Positions 19,317 to 28,184 of a DNA stretch of 64,000 nt are shown piece by piece. A model generated the notes under the pieces. It saw only the letters and a list, made by a program, of their open reading frames with translations, did no database searches and had not been told where the DNA came from. Each line of letters starts with the position of its first letter. Position 1 is the first letter of the stretch. A program made the translations under genes and the position numbers. This DNA is from Calothrix sp. MO_167.B12 (GTDB taxonomy: Bacteria; Cyanobacteriota; Cyanobacteriia; Cyanobacteriales; Nostocaceae), in assembly GCA_030066045.1 (NCBI GenBank), contig JASJCJ010000009.1, forward strand, positions 21,772 through 85,771, in the 5' to 3' direction.

Positions 19317-19580
19317 ATGGGGGCGATACTACATCCCTTTGACAATATGATGCAAGAATCAGTTATTTATCAAGATATTTTACAGAAGGGTGAACAGAAG
19401 GAAGCTTTTCGTTTCTTGAATCGACTGTTAAACCGACGCTTTGGTGAGATAGATTCATCAATTATTGAGCGTATCCGAGTATTATCTACCGAACAGTTAG
19501 AAGTGTTGGGAGAAGAATTTCTCAGTTTTTCCAGTGTATCCGATTTAATTGCTTGGCTGGAGCAGAATGCAAGCAGTTAA
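19317..19580 (+). CDS. DUF4351 domain, probably the 3' remnant of an Rpn-family nuclease gene
   Basis: 87 codons, of which MMQESVIYQDILQKGEQKEA to SDLIAWLEQN is the DUF4351 domain that normally follows a PD-(D/E)XK domain in cyanobacterial Rpn-like proteins. The nuclease part is missing and the preceding DNA holds other fragments, so this may be a pseudogene; a stand-alone small protein cannot be excluded. Confidence 0.6.
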   Translation: MGAILHPFDNMMQESVIYQDILQKGEQKEAFRFLNRLLNRRFGEIDSSIIERIRVLSTEQLEVLGEEFLSFSSVSDLIAWLEQNASS

Positions 19581-19582
19581 GG

Positions 19583-19691
19583 GGCATTGCTGAATTGGAA
19601 TATGAACTCGAAAAATCAGTTATCTTCAACTCTTTTTCTCTGCGCCTCTGCGCCTGGAGCGTGAGACAAATTCATATCTTTCAGCAACGCC
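19583..19691. mobile_element. MITE-like element, family 2, copy C
   Basis: Ends GGCATTGCTGA and, inverted, TTCAGCAACGCC, with the inner ATATGAA/TTCATAT pair and a CTCTGCGCCTCTGCGCC centre. No clear target duplication, so one flank may have been altered. Confidence 0.75.
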
Positions 19692-19737
19692 AGAAAATCC
19701 CTTATTGCTTTAAACCTCTGTATCTGCCGAAGCCAAA

Positions 19738-21330
19738 TCAAATTTTAGATGCGTTCAACTCAATTACATTACGCAACCGAGAAATAACAAAAGGCTTATC
19801 CAAATAAGATAACAAAGCACCAGCCTTTGGTCCCCGTTCCTTACCTACAAAGGACAAATATATGGCTTGAAAGGCACCAGCAGGTTTAATTTCTAACTCC
19901 TTGGATGTAGAAAATAGAGTTGTTTGTAACTCTTCGCCATCCCAATTTTCTACTTTCTCCAGATTTTCTGCTAATTTCTCCAGATAAGAAACCTGTTCTG
20001 GAGATAAATCTTGAGCTTTATCTGGAACTTGCTCGAGATAAATCACCAACTTTTCTTCTTCATCTGCATAATCTTGCAGCCACTTTTGAGCCGCAGCAAT
20101 CCGTTGATTGATTATGTGCCAATCAAACTCACTTAAAGGTTGAGGACTGCGCTTGGCTATTTCTTCTTTAATATCAAGGTGAGGAATCTGTAATAAGGAA
20201 ATTAAGGTACTGAAATCAAAGGAATTATAAGGTTTAATTTCATCACCAATCTGAGCATAAAACAAAGGCATCAAATCCTTAGTTAATTGGGCACTATCAC
20301 CTTGAACTTCAGGACTATTTGCATACTTGTCAATTAACGTATCATAGTCCCGTAACAAGCGAGTGATGGTTTCATAATTGGGAGCAAAATTGATAACCGT
20401 TCGCGGTTGGGTACGCAACATTAAAAAGCGCAATAACTCAGGGGGAAGTAGGGACGCAATTTCCTTGGCACTGGAACCAACACCCTTAGAAGAACTCATT
20501 TTAGTGCCATTCACCAAAATAAATTCATAACGAGAGTGGAATGGTGGTTGTTTTTTTAACACTTTACGACAGATAGCATTTGCTACATCCCTAGAACCAC
20601 CTTTCTGAGAGTGGTCTTTTCCAGCCATCTCAATGGTTACACCCAATACATCCCACTTAGCTACCCACTCTACCTTCCAGGGCAACTTCCCATTACCATC
20701 AAAGGGAGAAACCCAACCAGAATGACCACAACCTTCTACCCAGTTAGTAGCATCCGGTTTACAGGTATAAAATACTTCTGAGCCGTTATAGTCTGTCACA
20801 ACTGTGGTGGCTATTTTCCCGCACTTTTCACAAACAACTTGGAAAGGATACCAATTATCAGGACGTTCTGCCTTACTTACCTCTTTATAAGCTTCTCTGA
20901 CTAAGTGAGCATTGTTGAGGAAAGTATCAATGTAGCTGTTCAGTTTTCCAGAACGATATAAATCCCGCAGGTAGTAAACTTCTGGTTTGACTCCCAAATA
21001 CTCAAAAACTTCCAGAAATTCTCCCATGAAATATTTAGCGTAATCACTGGCTGTATCTTCTGGAGAAGGTACATTACACAGGGGGAAACCAAGATAGGGA
21101 GAAAATTTTTCTTGATTTAGGTACTTGGGGACAGTATCAAGTGCGTCATAGTCATCAACACCATACAAAAATTTTACGGGCTTACCTGCGTGTTTCAAGG
21201 CACGGTAAATCACATCATGTATAACGACACCCCGCAACGATCCTACGTGTACTCTTCCTGAGGGGGTTTTTGAATCATTAACTATTTCGTGACCTTTTGC
21301 ATCAGCAGCGATTTTGTCAGCCCAAAACAT
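19738..21330 (-). CDS. lysK: Lysyl-tRNA synthetase, class I
   Basis: 530 codons. Class I signatures: GRVHVGSLRG (HIGH variant, residue ~27) and NGTKMSSSKGVG (KMSKS, residue ~275); a zinc-finger-like CEKCGK...CKPD...GCGHSGW segment lies between them near residues 170-210. This is the archaeal/spirochaetal type of LysRS, unrelated to the class II LysS that is usual in bacteria. It charges tRNA-Lys in the cytoplasm. It is full length with all motifs, on the minus strand and alone. It may be an additional or replacement enzyme acquired by transfer. Confidence 0.93.
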   Translation of the reverse strand: MFWADKIAADAKGHEIVNDSKTPSGRVHVGSLRGVVIHDVIYRALKHAGKPVKFLYGVDDYDALDTVPKYLNQEKFSPYLGFPLCNVPSPEDTASDYAKYFMGEFLEVFEYLGVKPEVYYLRDLYRSGKLNSYIDTFLNNAHLVREAYKEVSKAERPDNWYPFQVVCEKCGKIATTVVTDYNGSEVFYTCKPDATNWVEGCGHSGWVSPFDGNGKLPWKVEWVAKWDVLGVTIEMAGKDHSQKGGSRDVANAICRKVLKKQPPFHSRYEFILVNGTKMSSSKGVGSSAKEIASLLPPELLRFLMLRTQPRTVINFAPNYETITRLLRDYDTLIDKYANSPEVQGDSAQLTKDLMPLFYAQIGDEIKPYNSFDFSTLISLLQIPHLDIKEEIAKRSPQPLSEFDWHIINQRIAAAQKWLQDYADEEEKLVIYLEQVPDKAQDLSPEQVSYLEKLAENLEKVENWDGEELQTTLFSTSKELEIKPAGAFQAIYLSFVGKERGPKAGALLSYLDKPFVISRLRNVIELNASKI

Positions 21331-21691
21331 TTTTTAACATCTATACTTTACAGTCTCTTTATTTTAACTCCATGGTTGATGGCAATCGATTATCAGTTAG
21401 GAGTGGAGGAGGGAAGGAGGGAAGGAGGGAAGGAGGGAAGGAGGGAAGGAGGGAAGGAGTGAGGGAGTGAAGGAGATTACTTATTAAGTTAATACGCAGC
21501 TAAATTGTATAAAGTAAAAAAATCAGGTGATTGTAGTGCAGGCATCCTGCCCGCTTTATGTATACAATTTAGACGCTTAACAGCTTACTTATTACTTATT
21601 ACTTATTACTTAGTTCAGGAGTAGGGGCGCATTGCGTGCGCCCTAGAAGAGTTAGGGGTAAGGTGAGCATTGCCCACCCGACTTTTATTTA
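21331..21691. repeat. Spacer with a GGAGGGAA heptamer/octamer STRR
   Basis: A GGAGGGAAGGAGGGA tract occupies about 21402-21473. It is followed by a short hairpin (GTAGTGCAGGCATCCTGCCC) near 21533 and a TTACTTATTACTTATTAC tandem. No gene. Confidence 0.8.
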
Positions 21692-22441
21692 TTAGGCGAT
21701 TATATTAGACTTAGTAGCAGTTTCCAGCGCTTCCACTAAACTACGTACAGCCGCAATCATTGCCACCTCGCTGTTGAGTTGGTTAATGGCAGAACCCACA
21801 CCCACACCAGCTGCACCAGATGCACCAGCTAGAGGTGCTGTAACGCTAGATATACCAGAAGCACAAAGCACAGGTATTGACACTGCACGGCTAATCTCGT
21901 AAGCTGCGGCTAGAGTGGGAGATGCTTTCTCAATTAATCCCAAGGTTCCAGAGTGGCTAGGTTGACTACTAGTACCACCTTCGGTTTGGATAATATCAGC
22001 ACCAGCTTTCACCAATTCTTCGGCTAACTGCACTTGTTTGTCTAAGCTGAGAATGTGTGGAACAGTAACAGAAAGACAAATATCAGGAAGCAAAGCACGG
22101 GTTTGTTCAGTCAAGGCTAAAACTTCATCTGCCTCAAACTTCCGCCCTTGGGCATAGAAACTATCAAAGTTACCAATTTCAATTAAGTCAGCACCTGCTG
22201 CCACTGCTGGTAAGAATTTTTCTGGCTCTACTGCTGATACACAAACAGGAATATTTGTCAAGCTTTTAGCTAATTGGACTAAGCTTGGTTCCGCCGCAAT
22301 ATCTACAAAGGTAGCACCACCGTGATGTGCAGCGGTGACGGTGGCGGCGACACTTTGAGCATCGAAGTTATTCAAGCCGCTAATTACTTTCAGAACTTGG
22401 CGGTTGTGAAATGCACTGATGAGTGCGGAATGCATGGTCAT
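21692..22441 (-). CDS. ycf23: Ycf23/DUF561 protein (TIM-barrel type)
   Basis: About 249 residues; the start is taken at MTMHSAL, though MHSAL two codons later is equally possible. Core AFHNRQVLKVISGLNNF, then GATFVDIAAEP, VCVSAVEPEKF, GADLIEIGNFDSFYAQG and ADIIQTEGGTSS match Ycf23, conserved in cyanobacteria and some plastid genomes. The beta-alpha repeat pattern suggests a TIM-barrel; the reaction is unknown. Confidence 0.88.
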   Translation of the reverse strand: MTMHSALISAFHNRQVLKVISGLNNFDAQSVAATVTAAHHGGATFVDIAAEPSLVQLAKSLTNIPVCVSAVEPEKFLPAVAAGADLIEIGNFDSFYAQGRKFEADEVLALTEQTRALLPDICLSVTVPHILSLDKQVQLAEELVKAGADIIQTEGGTSSQPSHSGTLGLIEKASPTLAAAYEISRAVSIPVLCASGISSVTAPLAGASGAAGVGVGSAINQLNSEVAMIAAVRSLVEALETATKSNIIA

Positions 22442-22609
22442 AGTTTTGATTTTGAAGCTACGCAAATTAGGATTATTCTACCGCTACAGGGGAACTGGAT
22501 TTTGGATTTTGGATTTTGGATTTTAGATTGAATCTCTACTGCTCCATCAATCCGGGCGGGGAAACCCCGCCCCTACTCCGAACACCGAACTCCTAACTCC
22601 TTCACCCCC

Positions 22610-23392
22610 TCACTTACCCAATACTTTCACCAAGCCAATCCCACCAAAGTACAGTCCTAATACTGCTCCCGCTAACAGGCTTTGGGTGAGGGGATCAGTG
22701 GAAGGGGTGAGTATCGCTCCTAAAACTACGGCTCCTAGAATAATGTAACGCCAACCGGAAATCATGGTTTGGGAAGAAACTATACCCAAGGAGCCTAGTA
22801 ACAGTTGAATAATCGGGATTTGAAAGGCTAAACCCGTACTGAAAAGCAGCAACAGTACAAATTCAAAATATTTATCAATAGACCATGATTGCTCTACTAC
22901 CCCCGCACCATAGTTAATGAAGAACTTTAAAGCGGCGGGAATAAGTAACAGGTAGGCGAATATTAAACCACCAAAGAAGAGAACACTAGAACCCAACACA
23001 ATTGGTCCTAAAAAGCGACGTTCCCGGCGAGTCAGTCCAGGGAGGACAAATTGGATAATTTGGTACAGTATGAAGGGGCTAGAAAGCAATAAACCACTGT
23101 ATCCGGCTACCTTCACAGACACAAAGAAATATTCCCCTGGCGCTAATTGAAGAAATTTAACTCCCTGTGCTGGTATTTCCAATAACTGGACGATAGGCTT
23201 GACGGCGATGAAACAGCCAATGGCAGCTACAATTACAGCAATCAAAGCATAGAAAATCCGCATCCGCAGCTCTTCTAAATGCTCAAACATAGACATTTCC
23301 ACCTCACCTGGTAAGTCATCCAGGGGATCATTGTCTACATAATTGTCTTCTTCCAGGTCAATGACTGTATCTATGTCTTGTGAGGGTGGCAT
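22610..23392 (-). CDS. tatC: Twin-arginine translocase subunit TatC
   Basis: 260 codons with six hydrophobic segments. The conserved [16 protein letters not shown] motif (residue ~34) and [14 protein letters not shown] (residue ~118) are TatC hallmarks, along with SSPFILYQI and the periplasmic loops. TatC is the signal-peptide receptor for export of folded proteins. There is an acidic ~30-residue N-terminal extension. No tatA/tatB gene is adjacent, as is usual in cyanobacteria. Confidence 0.96.
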   Translation of the reverse strand: MPPSQDIDTVIDLEEDNYVDNDPLDDLPGEVEMSMFEHLEELRMRIFYALIAVIVAAIGCFIAVKPIVQLLEIPAQGVKFLQLAPGEYFFVSVKVAGYSGLLLSSPFILYQIIQFVLPGLTRRERRFLGPIVLGSSVLFFGGLIFAYLLLIPAALKFFINYGAGVVEQSWSIDKYFEFVLLLLFSTGLAFQIPIIQLLLGSLGIVSSQTMISGWRYIILGAVVLGAILTPSTDPLTQSLLAGAVLGLYFGGIGLVKVLGK

Positions 23393-23578
23393 GGGTTAGC
23401 TAGTAGGCATCATTTCTTAGACTATTTTATCTGGCTAAGTCACACTCAGGGAATTTTGTGGTTAAGTTCCTAATTTTTGTCCGGTTAGAGCCGGATTTTA
23501 TTTGCATAAGTTAGTAGAGCAGAAATTTCTATAAGTAAGTAACCCCATCTTAGTCTGGGATGGAATCAATAAAGGGAG

Positions 23579-23681
23579 CATCCCAAATATTAAATATTGT
23601 AGTGCGGGCTGGAAAGCCCGCGTTTAATATCAAGGGAGCTTTCCGGCTCCCACTACGTAATATTGTTGAAAAATTGGGATG
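23579..23681. repeat. Hairpin repeat with CATCCCA ends
   Basis: Inverted ends CATCCCAAATATT and AAAATTGGGATG surround the stem-loops GCGGGCTGGAAAGCCCGC and GGGAGCTTTCCGGCTCCC. A further member of the two-hairpin repeat group. The remainder of 23393-23911 is AT-rich without a gene. Confidence 0.72.
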
Positions 23682-23911
23682 ATCCCATAAATAAATTCGT
23701 ATTATTTAATATAGTTTTCCCTTAAATTAACTAAATCCTAATAATACAGCGATTAGTCACCAAGGTTAGTGCATAATTGAAGGGCTACAATAATGATATA
23801 TTAACAATCAATTTTTTGTTCTCTACCTTTTGCCATATATTATCCTACTGGTGGCTCATTTTGTTCAGAATGCATCTACAAACTGTTAATTGTCAATTCT
23901 AGGAATCATGA

Positions 23912-24157
23912 ATGATGAATGAGAAAATGTATCTAGGATGGGTAACTTTACCCATATTGGGATTAAGTCTCGCCAATAGTTTTTTTTTCTGTACTCAATT
24001 CTTGAAAAGCGATGTTCCCAGGGAAACACTTGGGGGCGAACGTACCACTGTTAATCTTATAGCCCAGCAACCACAACACCGGCAAACTCGCCAAATAGCT
24101 TCCCGCAGCCAAACTCCGGAGGAATGTTTGCGTTCGGGTAAATGTGCAAATTCATAG
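23912..24157 (+). CDS. Small hypothetical protein with N-terminal signal/anchor
   Basis: 81 codons. A hydrophobic stretch YLGWVTLPILGLSLANSFFF at residues of roughly 7-27 suggests export or a membrane anchor; the rest is polar (QQPQHRQTRQIASRSQTPEE) and ends in ECLRSGKCANS with a cysteine pair. The family is not recognised. No strong ribosome-binding site; support is moderate. Confidence 0.5.
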   Translation: MMNEKMYLGWVTLPILGLSLANSFFFCTQFLKSDVPRETLGGERTTVNLIAQQPQHRQTRQIASRSQTPEECLRSGKCANS

Positions 24158-24287
24158 GATTAACTGGATTTTTATAGTTAATAAATTACTATTACTGATT
24201 TTTTTATATAAATCTTAGTTTAAATTTTATTTTTATTTTTTACCATCAAAAATTATAAATGCAAGGTTTTTAAGCCTCATGCCCCTA

Positions 24288-24453
24288 AGAGGATGTTTGA
24301 AAAGTATTGTTATTAACATTAAAACCTAGGAAACCTAACCCCCCTATCCCCCTTCCCTACAAGAGAATGGGGGTTTCAAAGCCTCTCTCCTACTAGGAGA
24401 GAGGTTTACCAGAGAGGTTTTAAGTAAGCTTTTAGACTTTCCAAACAACCTCT
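24288..24453. mobile_element. MITE-like element with AGAGGATGTTTGAAAAGT ends
   Basis: About 166 bp with inverted ends AGAGGATGTTTGAAAAGT and ACTTTCCAAACAACCTCT. The centre contains CCCTATCCCCCTTCCC and CTCTCTCCTACTAGGAGAGAGG. Single copy in this window. The rest of 24158-24842 shows a partial CCCGACTTCTTAAAGAAGTC hairpin (also at 49943-49985) and no gene. Confidence 0.7.
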
Positions 24454-24842
24454 AAGGAAATTGCACTTTTAATTTCGACAAGAGCCTGAAACCACTACAA
24501 TATAAACATTTTACAATTATTCAGCAGACCTTAAGCTGTGGCGTATTTAATTTGTATATTGGACGCGGGCTTTGGGACTCGCACTACAATCATTTAACAT
24601 TTTCGTTTTATACAATTTAGCTGCGTAGCAGCTTACATACTACATACAATATTTATCCTTCGTTTTTCTCCCACGTAAAAACCTGGTTTTTCAGTCTCGC
24701 GTTTTATTGCTGAATTGATGTTCAAGTCGCGGGTGTGAGCGATCCCCGACTTCTTAAAGAAGTCAGAAATCTGTGACCCGTCATAATTAATGAAAAGGGC
24801 TAATAGGTATGATAAAAAACGATCGCTTATTAAAAATTGTCT

Positions 24843-25646
24843 CTAACTACCAGTAATACTCACAATCCCCGACCACTGAACTTTTTTCAAATTATCCCGA
24901 CGGTAGGAAAAGAAATGCTCAGGAGTTTGGTAAGTACAATAGGGTGCGATCGCAATTTGTTCTCCACTAATACCCATCATCTCCATTTGTAAAAAATTTA
25001 CCCGTCGCACATCTAAGCGGACGTGTCCCGGTTTCTCATCTGGCAGTATGGGGGGAGTCGGAATATCTTGCAATGCATCTATCATAGCTTCTTCATCTTC
25101 ATGGTTGAAAATACTAGTCCCTACCTCCATAGCTGTTTCTTTAGATACCTGATATACCTCTCCAGCGATCGCAGGTCCCATAGCAATACGTAAGTCTATC
25201 AATTTGCTGCCACTTGCCAATAGTCTATTAATAGCCTGGGGAACAATCTTTGCCGCCGTTCCTCGCCAACCCGCATGTACCGCCGCCACATGACCTGTTT
25301 TTTGATCTGCAATTAATACAGGGGTACAATCGGCACTAGCCACCCACACTGCTTGTAAAGGCTGCTCGCTCATTAAACCATCTGCCAATGCCCAAACAGA
25401 AGCATTTTCTCTATCCTGTTGAGCTTGTTGCAACTGGGTAGCAACTTCCGAAGGAGTGAGGACTGTATTACCATGTACCTGCTTTAAGCGATACCCTGAA
25501 GCATCTGCGTGCAGTACTTGTGTTAGTTCTGTTTCTGGAGGACGAGACCAAAACTTTTGGGTAAAAAAACCGTGGGGCCAATCCTCTAATAAGCTACAAG
25601 TTAAGTAGGGTAGTCCTTGCCAATTTTGCCAGTGCCAAGTGTGCAT
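24843..25646 (-). CDS. pgeF: Peptidoglycan editing factor PgeF / purine nucleoside phosphorylase (YfiH, laccase-domain)
   Basis: 267 residues from MHTWHWQNW. The upstream in-frame extension to 25814 reads through STRR-flanking DNA and is not believed. Family motifs: QVHGNTVL (first His), ADCTPVLI with the catalytic Cys, HAGWRGTAAKIV, MGPAIAGEVYQVS, and FFSYRRDN at the C-terminus. These are the zinc-site residues of the multi-copper-oxidase-1/DUF152 family, whose members are nucleoside phosphorylases and edit peptidoglycan precursors. Confidence 0.93.
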   Translation of the reverse strand: MHTWHWQNWQGLPYLTCSLLEDWPHGFFTQKFWSRPPETELTQVLHADASGYRLKQVHGNTVLTPSEVATQLQQAQQDRENASVWALADGLMSEQPLQAVWVASADCTPVLIADQKTGHVAAVHAGWRGTAAKIVPQAINRLLASGSKLIDLRIAMGPAIAGEVYQVSKETAMEVGTSIFNHEDEEAMIDALQDIPTPPILPDEKPGHVRLDVRRVNFLQMEMMGISGEQIAIAPYCTYQTPEHFFSYRRDNLKKVQWSGIVSITGS

Positions 25647-25825
25647 CTTCAAGCCAACCTCAACGAACAAAAACCGCTGCCAATTTATGCTAACTTGAAT
25701 CCCCATTTCTTGGTTGGATCTGCTGATGGGGTAATGGGGTGATGGGGTGATGGGTTGTAGACGCGCAGCGTCTACAGCTTTGAGAATAAATACCCAAAAA
25801 ACTGAACACTCCACTCTATTTTCTT

Positions 25826-25940
25826 TCCCTCCTTCCCTCCCTCACTCCTTCACTCCCTCACTCCTTCCCTCCTTCCCTCCCTCACTCCCTCACTCCCTCA
25901 CTCCCTCACTCCCTCCCTCACTCCCTCACTCCCTCACTCT
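25826..25940. repeat. STRR tract (CCTCACT/CCTTCCCT heptamers)
   Basis: Continuous CCTCACT, CCTTCACT and CCTTCCCT units. It lies between pgeF and the following secreted protein gene. No gene in 25647-26043. Confidence 0.9.
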
Positions 25941-26043
25941 TATCCTGCGGGAATTTTGTGAATAGTTTGCTAGATTGGGTGCTGCTAGAGTCAATGAACA
26001 GCTAGCAATATACGTAATATCAGCACCTATAAAAGCAAAGATT

Positions 26044-26652
26044 ATGACAAATATAATTTTTCTGCCATTAATGATCACCACCTTATTTGCTACTGGATTA
26101 ACAACCGTTGCGGCACGTCAACCCAAATCACAGGTGTCTCAAAAAAAACCAATATCATCAGTAGCAAAACTTAAACAACCTCAATGGAAGATATTCACTC
26201 CTCCCGATCAGATGTTTAGGGTGTTAATGCCAGGAAGACCCAAAAAAACTTCCCAAATTCAAAAAACTTATATGGGGAAAATCGAGTTAAAAATATTTGT
26301 TGCTCAACCTCCAAATCAGGAAGTTGCCTATGTAGTCACATCCAATAAATTCCCATTCAATTATGCGGAAATGACTAATCCCCAAACTATACTTAATAAT
26401 GCCCAAAACATGGCTTTACAAACTACCCAAAGTCGATTAATTAGCCAACGCAATATTCGTAGCTCTAATGGTCATCCCGGTAAGGAAATTAAGTATATTA
26501 ACTCTGGAGGCAAAATAACTACTAGCAGAATGTTTGTTGCCCAAGGCCGTTTGTATCAAGTGATGGCAATGACAACCAAAAGGCAGCATAAAACCCTATC
26601 TACCACAATTAAAGGATATTTAAATTCTTTCCAATTAGTTTTACAACCATAA
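26044..26652 (+). CDS. Secreted hypothetical protein
   Basis: 202 residues from MTNIIFLPLM; an upstream in-frame ATG at 25975 region would add a poor N-terminus. The signal peptide is FLPLMITTLFATGLTTVAA. The mature part (WKIFTPPDQMFRVLMPGRPKK, VAYVVTSNKFPFNY, GKEIKYINSGGK) has the alternating beta pattern of the PsbP/DcrB-like fold. This fold assignment is inference; the cellular role is unknown, likely periplasmic or thylakoid-lumenal. Confidence 0.7.
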   Translation: MTNIIFLPLMITTLFATGLTTVAARQPKSQVSQKKPISSVAKLKQPQWKIFTPPDQMFRVLMPGRPKKTSQIQKTYMGKIELKIFVAQPPNQEVAYVVTSNKFPFNYAEMTNPQTILNNAQNMALQTTQSRLISQRNIRSSNGHPGKEIKYINSGGKITTSRMFVAQGRLYQVMAMTTKRQHKTLSTTIKGYLNSFQLVLQP

Positions 26653-27136
26653 AGTCATCAAAGCCCAAAGTTAACCCTAAAGCAGATTAGAACGCGACTC
26701 TACTTCCTGTAGCAATACCCACCAAAAGGTATTGCTATTAATTTCACTAACTTGCTTGTTAAATATAAAACAATATAGTTATCAAAATTAGCTAGTAACA
26801 ATATCTCCTCTCTAATGAGAAAATGTATCAATAATCTGCGCCAACTAATTCAAATTATTAAGAGTTGAATTATAAATTTTTTATAAAATTTTTTTGCATA
26901 TCAAAGTAGCGATCGCTATTTTTTTTGATTGAGTTAGTTATGGGAGTCAATCAATACTTGTTTACAATTATCTCCCCAGATTTCTGGTAGAATAAATAAT
27001 ATAAATAAAATAATCTGCAAAATTCGATCATAGAATACTTGCTGAATTTATTTTGATGTTGTAATGTCTTTCTGTGCTGTAAATACACAGTAGGTAGCAG
27101 CATAAAATAACTTTTTTTGATTTGAGGAGTTTATTG
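26653..27136. other. AT-rich spacer upstream of the lipoprotein gene
   Basis: 484 bases with no supported gene or repeat apart from one GCGATCGC octamer at about 26909. The promoter of the lipoprotein gene is expected at its right end; no site is clear enough to call. Confidence 0.5.
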
Positions 27137-27565
27137 ATGAGACATTTTCATAAATTGCTAGTTCTGGTTCCTGTGAGCTTTTTCGCTTTAGTAGGATGTC
27201 AACAAGCAGAACAGGCAACCAAGCAAACAGAAACAGTTGCTAATCCTGCTGCTGATGTCACAAGTGCTGTTAAAAAAGTTGCTGGAGAAGGAGTTGGTGG
27301 TTTACTGGATGCAGTGACCAAAACTAAAGCAGCAGTTAAGTCTGGAGACTTTGCGACTGCGAAAAAGGAATTTACAGCCTTTGAAGGAGTTTGGAAAACA
27401 GCTCAGGCTGGGGTGAAAGCTGCCTCTGGTGATAAGTACGGCACCATAGTCAAGAGTATTGATGAAGTCAAAGGTTTACTCAAAGAATCTAAGCCCAATC
27501 AAGAGAAAATTTTATCTGCTTTACAATCTTTGACTAAGAACTTGAAGCCTGCTACTAAATCCTAA
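27137..27565 (+). CDS. Small lipoprotein, helical
   Basis: 142 residues from MRHFHKLLVL, with GAGG 12 bases upstream. A lipoprotein signal ends at the lipobox FALVGC, so the mature protein is expected to be lipid-anchored. The rest is Ala/Lys/Glu-rich and helical (KKVAGEGVGGLLDAVTKTKA, ATAKKEFTAFEGVWKTAQAG). The family is not recognised. A strong terminator follows 73 bases after the stop. Confidence 0.75.
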   Translation: MRHFHKLLVLVPVSFFALVGCQQAEQATKQTETVANPAADVTSAVKKVAGEGVGGLLDAVTKTKAAVKSGDFATAKKEFTAFEGVWKTAQAGVKAASGDKYGTIVKSIDEVKGLLKESKPNQEKILSALQSLTKNLKPATKS

Positions 27566-27638
27566 ATCACTCATCAACAGTGGGTTATAAGATTGGATTT
27601 CTGGGGGAATTGTAAAATTTAGAATTTACCCGGTATAC

Positions 27639-27671
27639 ATCGAGTTTTGCTCAACAAAACTCGATTTTTTT
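27639..27671 (+). terminator. Intrinsic terminator after the lipoprotein gene
   Basis: Perfect 11-bp stem ATCGAGTTTTG / CAAAACTCGAT with a five-base loop, followed by a T run. Confidence 0.93.
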
Positions 27672-27867
27672 ATTTAACCTGAGTTTGGGATCAGCTGAAA
27701 TCCTCATTACACCGTTGCTTGATTCTAGGATATGTCAACCGCTTCGCGGAAGTCAAAAGTCAAAAGTCAAAAGTCAAAAGTATTACCCCATCGATGAATC
27801 GAGGGGCTTGTATCCAGTTTATTTTTTGGTCAACGTGTTTGCCTCGTTTGGGCTATTCAAGGTTAAA

Positions 27868-28086
27868 TAGGGCTTGCTGCAAAAAGTCTTTGGGTGAGGG
27901 TAGGGAATAGGCCATAGGCAATAGGCAATAGTTCGGTGCCTATGGATTTTTATTGAAAATATCATCAAAAATTACAGATGCAAGAATTTTAAACCTAAAA
28001 TTCTAATTCCCTTGCACTTAATTCCCAAAAAAATAGCCTCAAAGCATTGATAAATCAATGTTTTATAGTTATTCAGCAGACCCTAA
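27868..28086. mobile_element. MITE-like element, family 4, intact copy
   Basis: About 219 bp with ends TAGGGCTTGCTG and, inverted, CAGCAGACCCTA. The interior includes a GGCAATAGGCAATAG tandem and CAAAAATTACAGATGCAAG. A copy in the opposite orientation, interrupted by a family 5 element, ends at 55503, and a fragment starts near 30922. An AGTCAAAAGTCAAA tandem (27755-27782) lies just left. No gene in 27672-28184. Confidence 0.75.
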
Positions 28087-28184
28087 ATAAACCGGGATTA
28101 CCCGAACTAAGGTTACGTATATTCCTCACGTTAATTTTAACTCCTAACACCGAACTCCTAACACCGAACTCAGGTTATTTAGTA

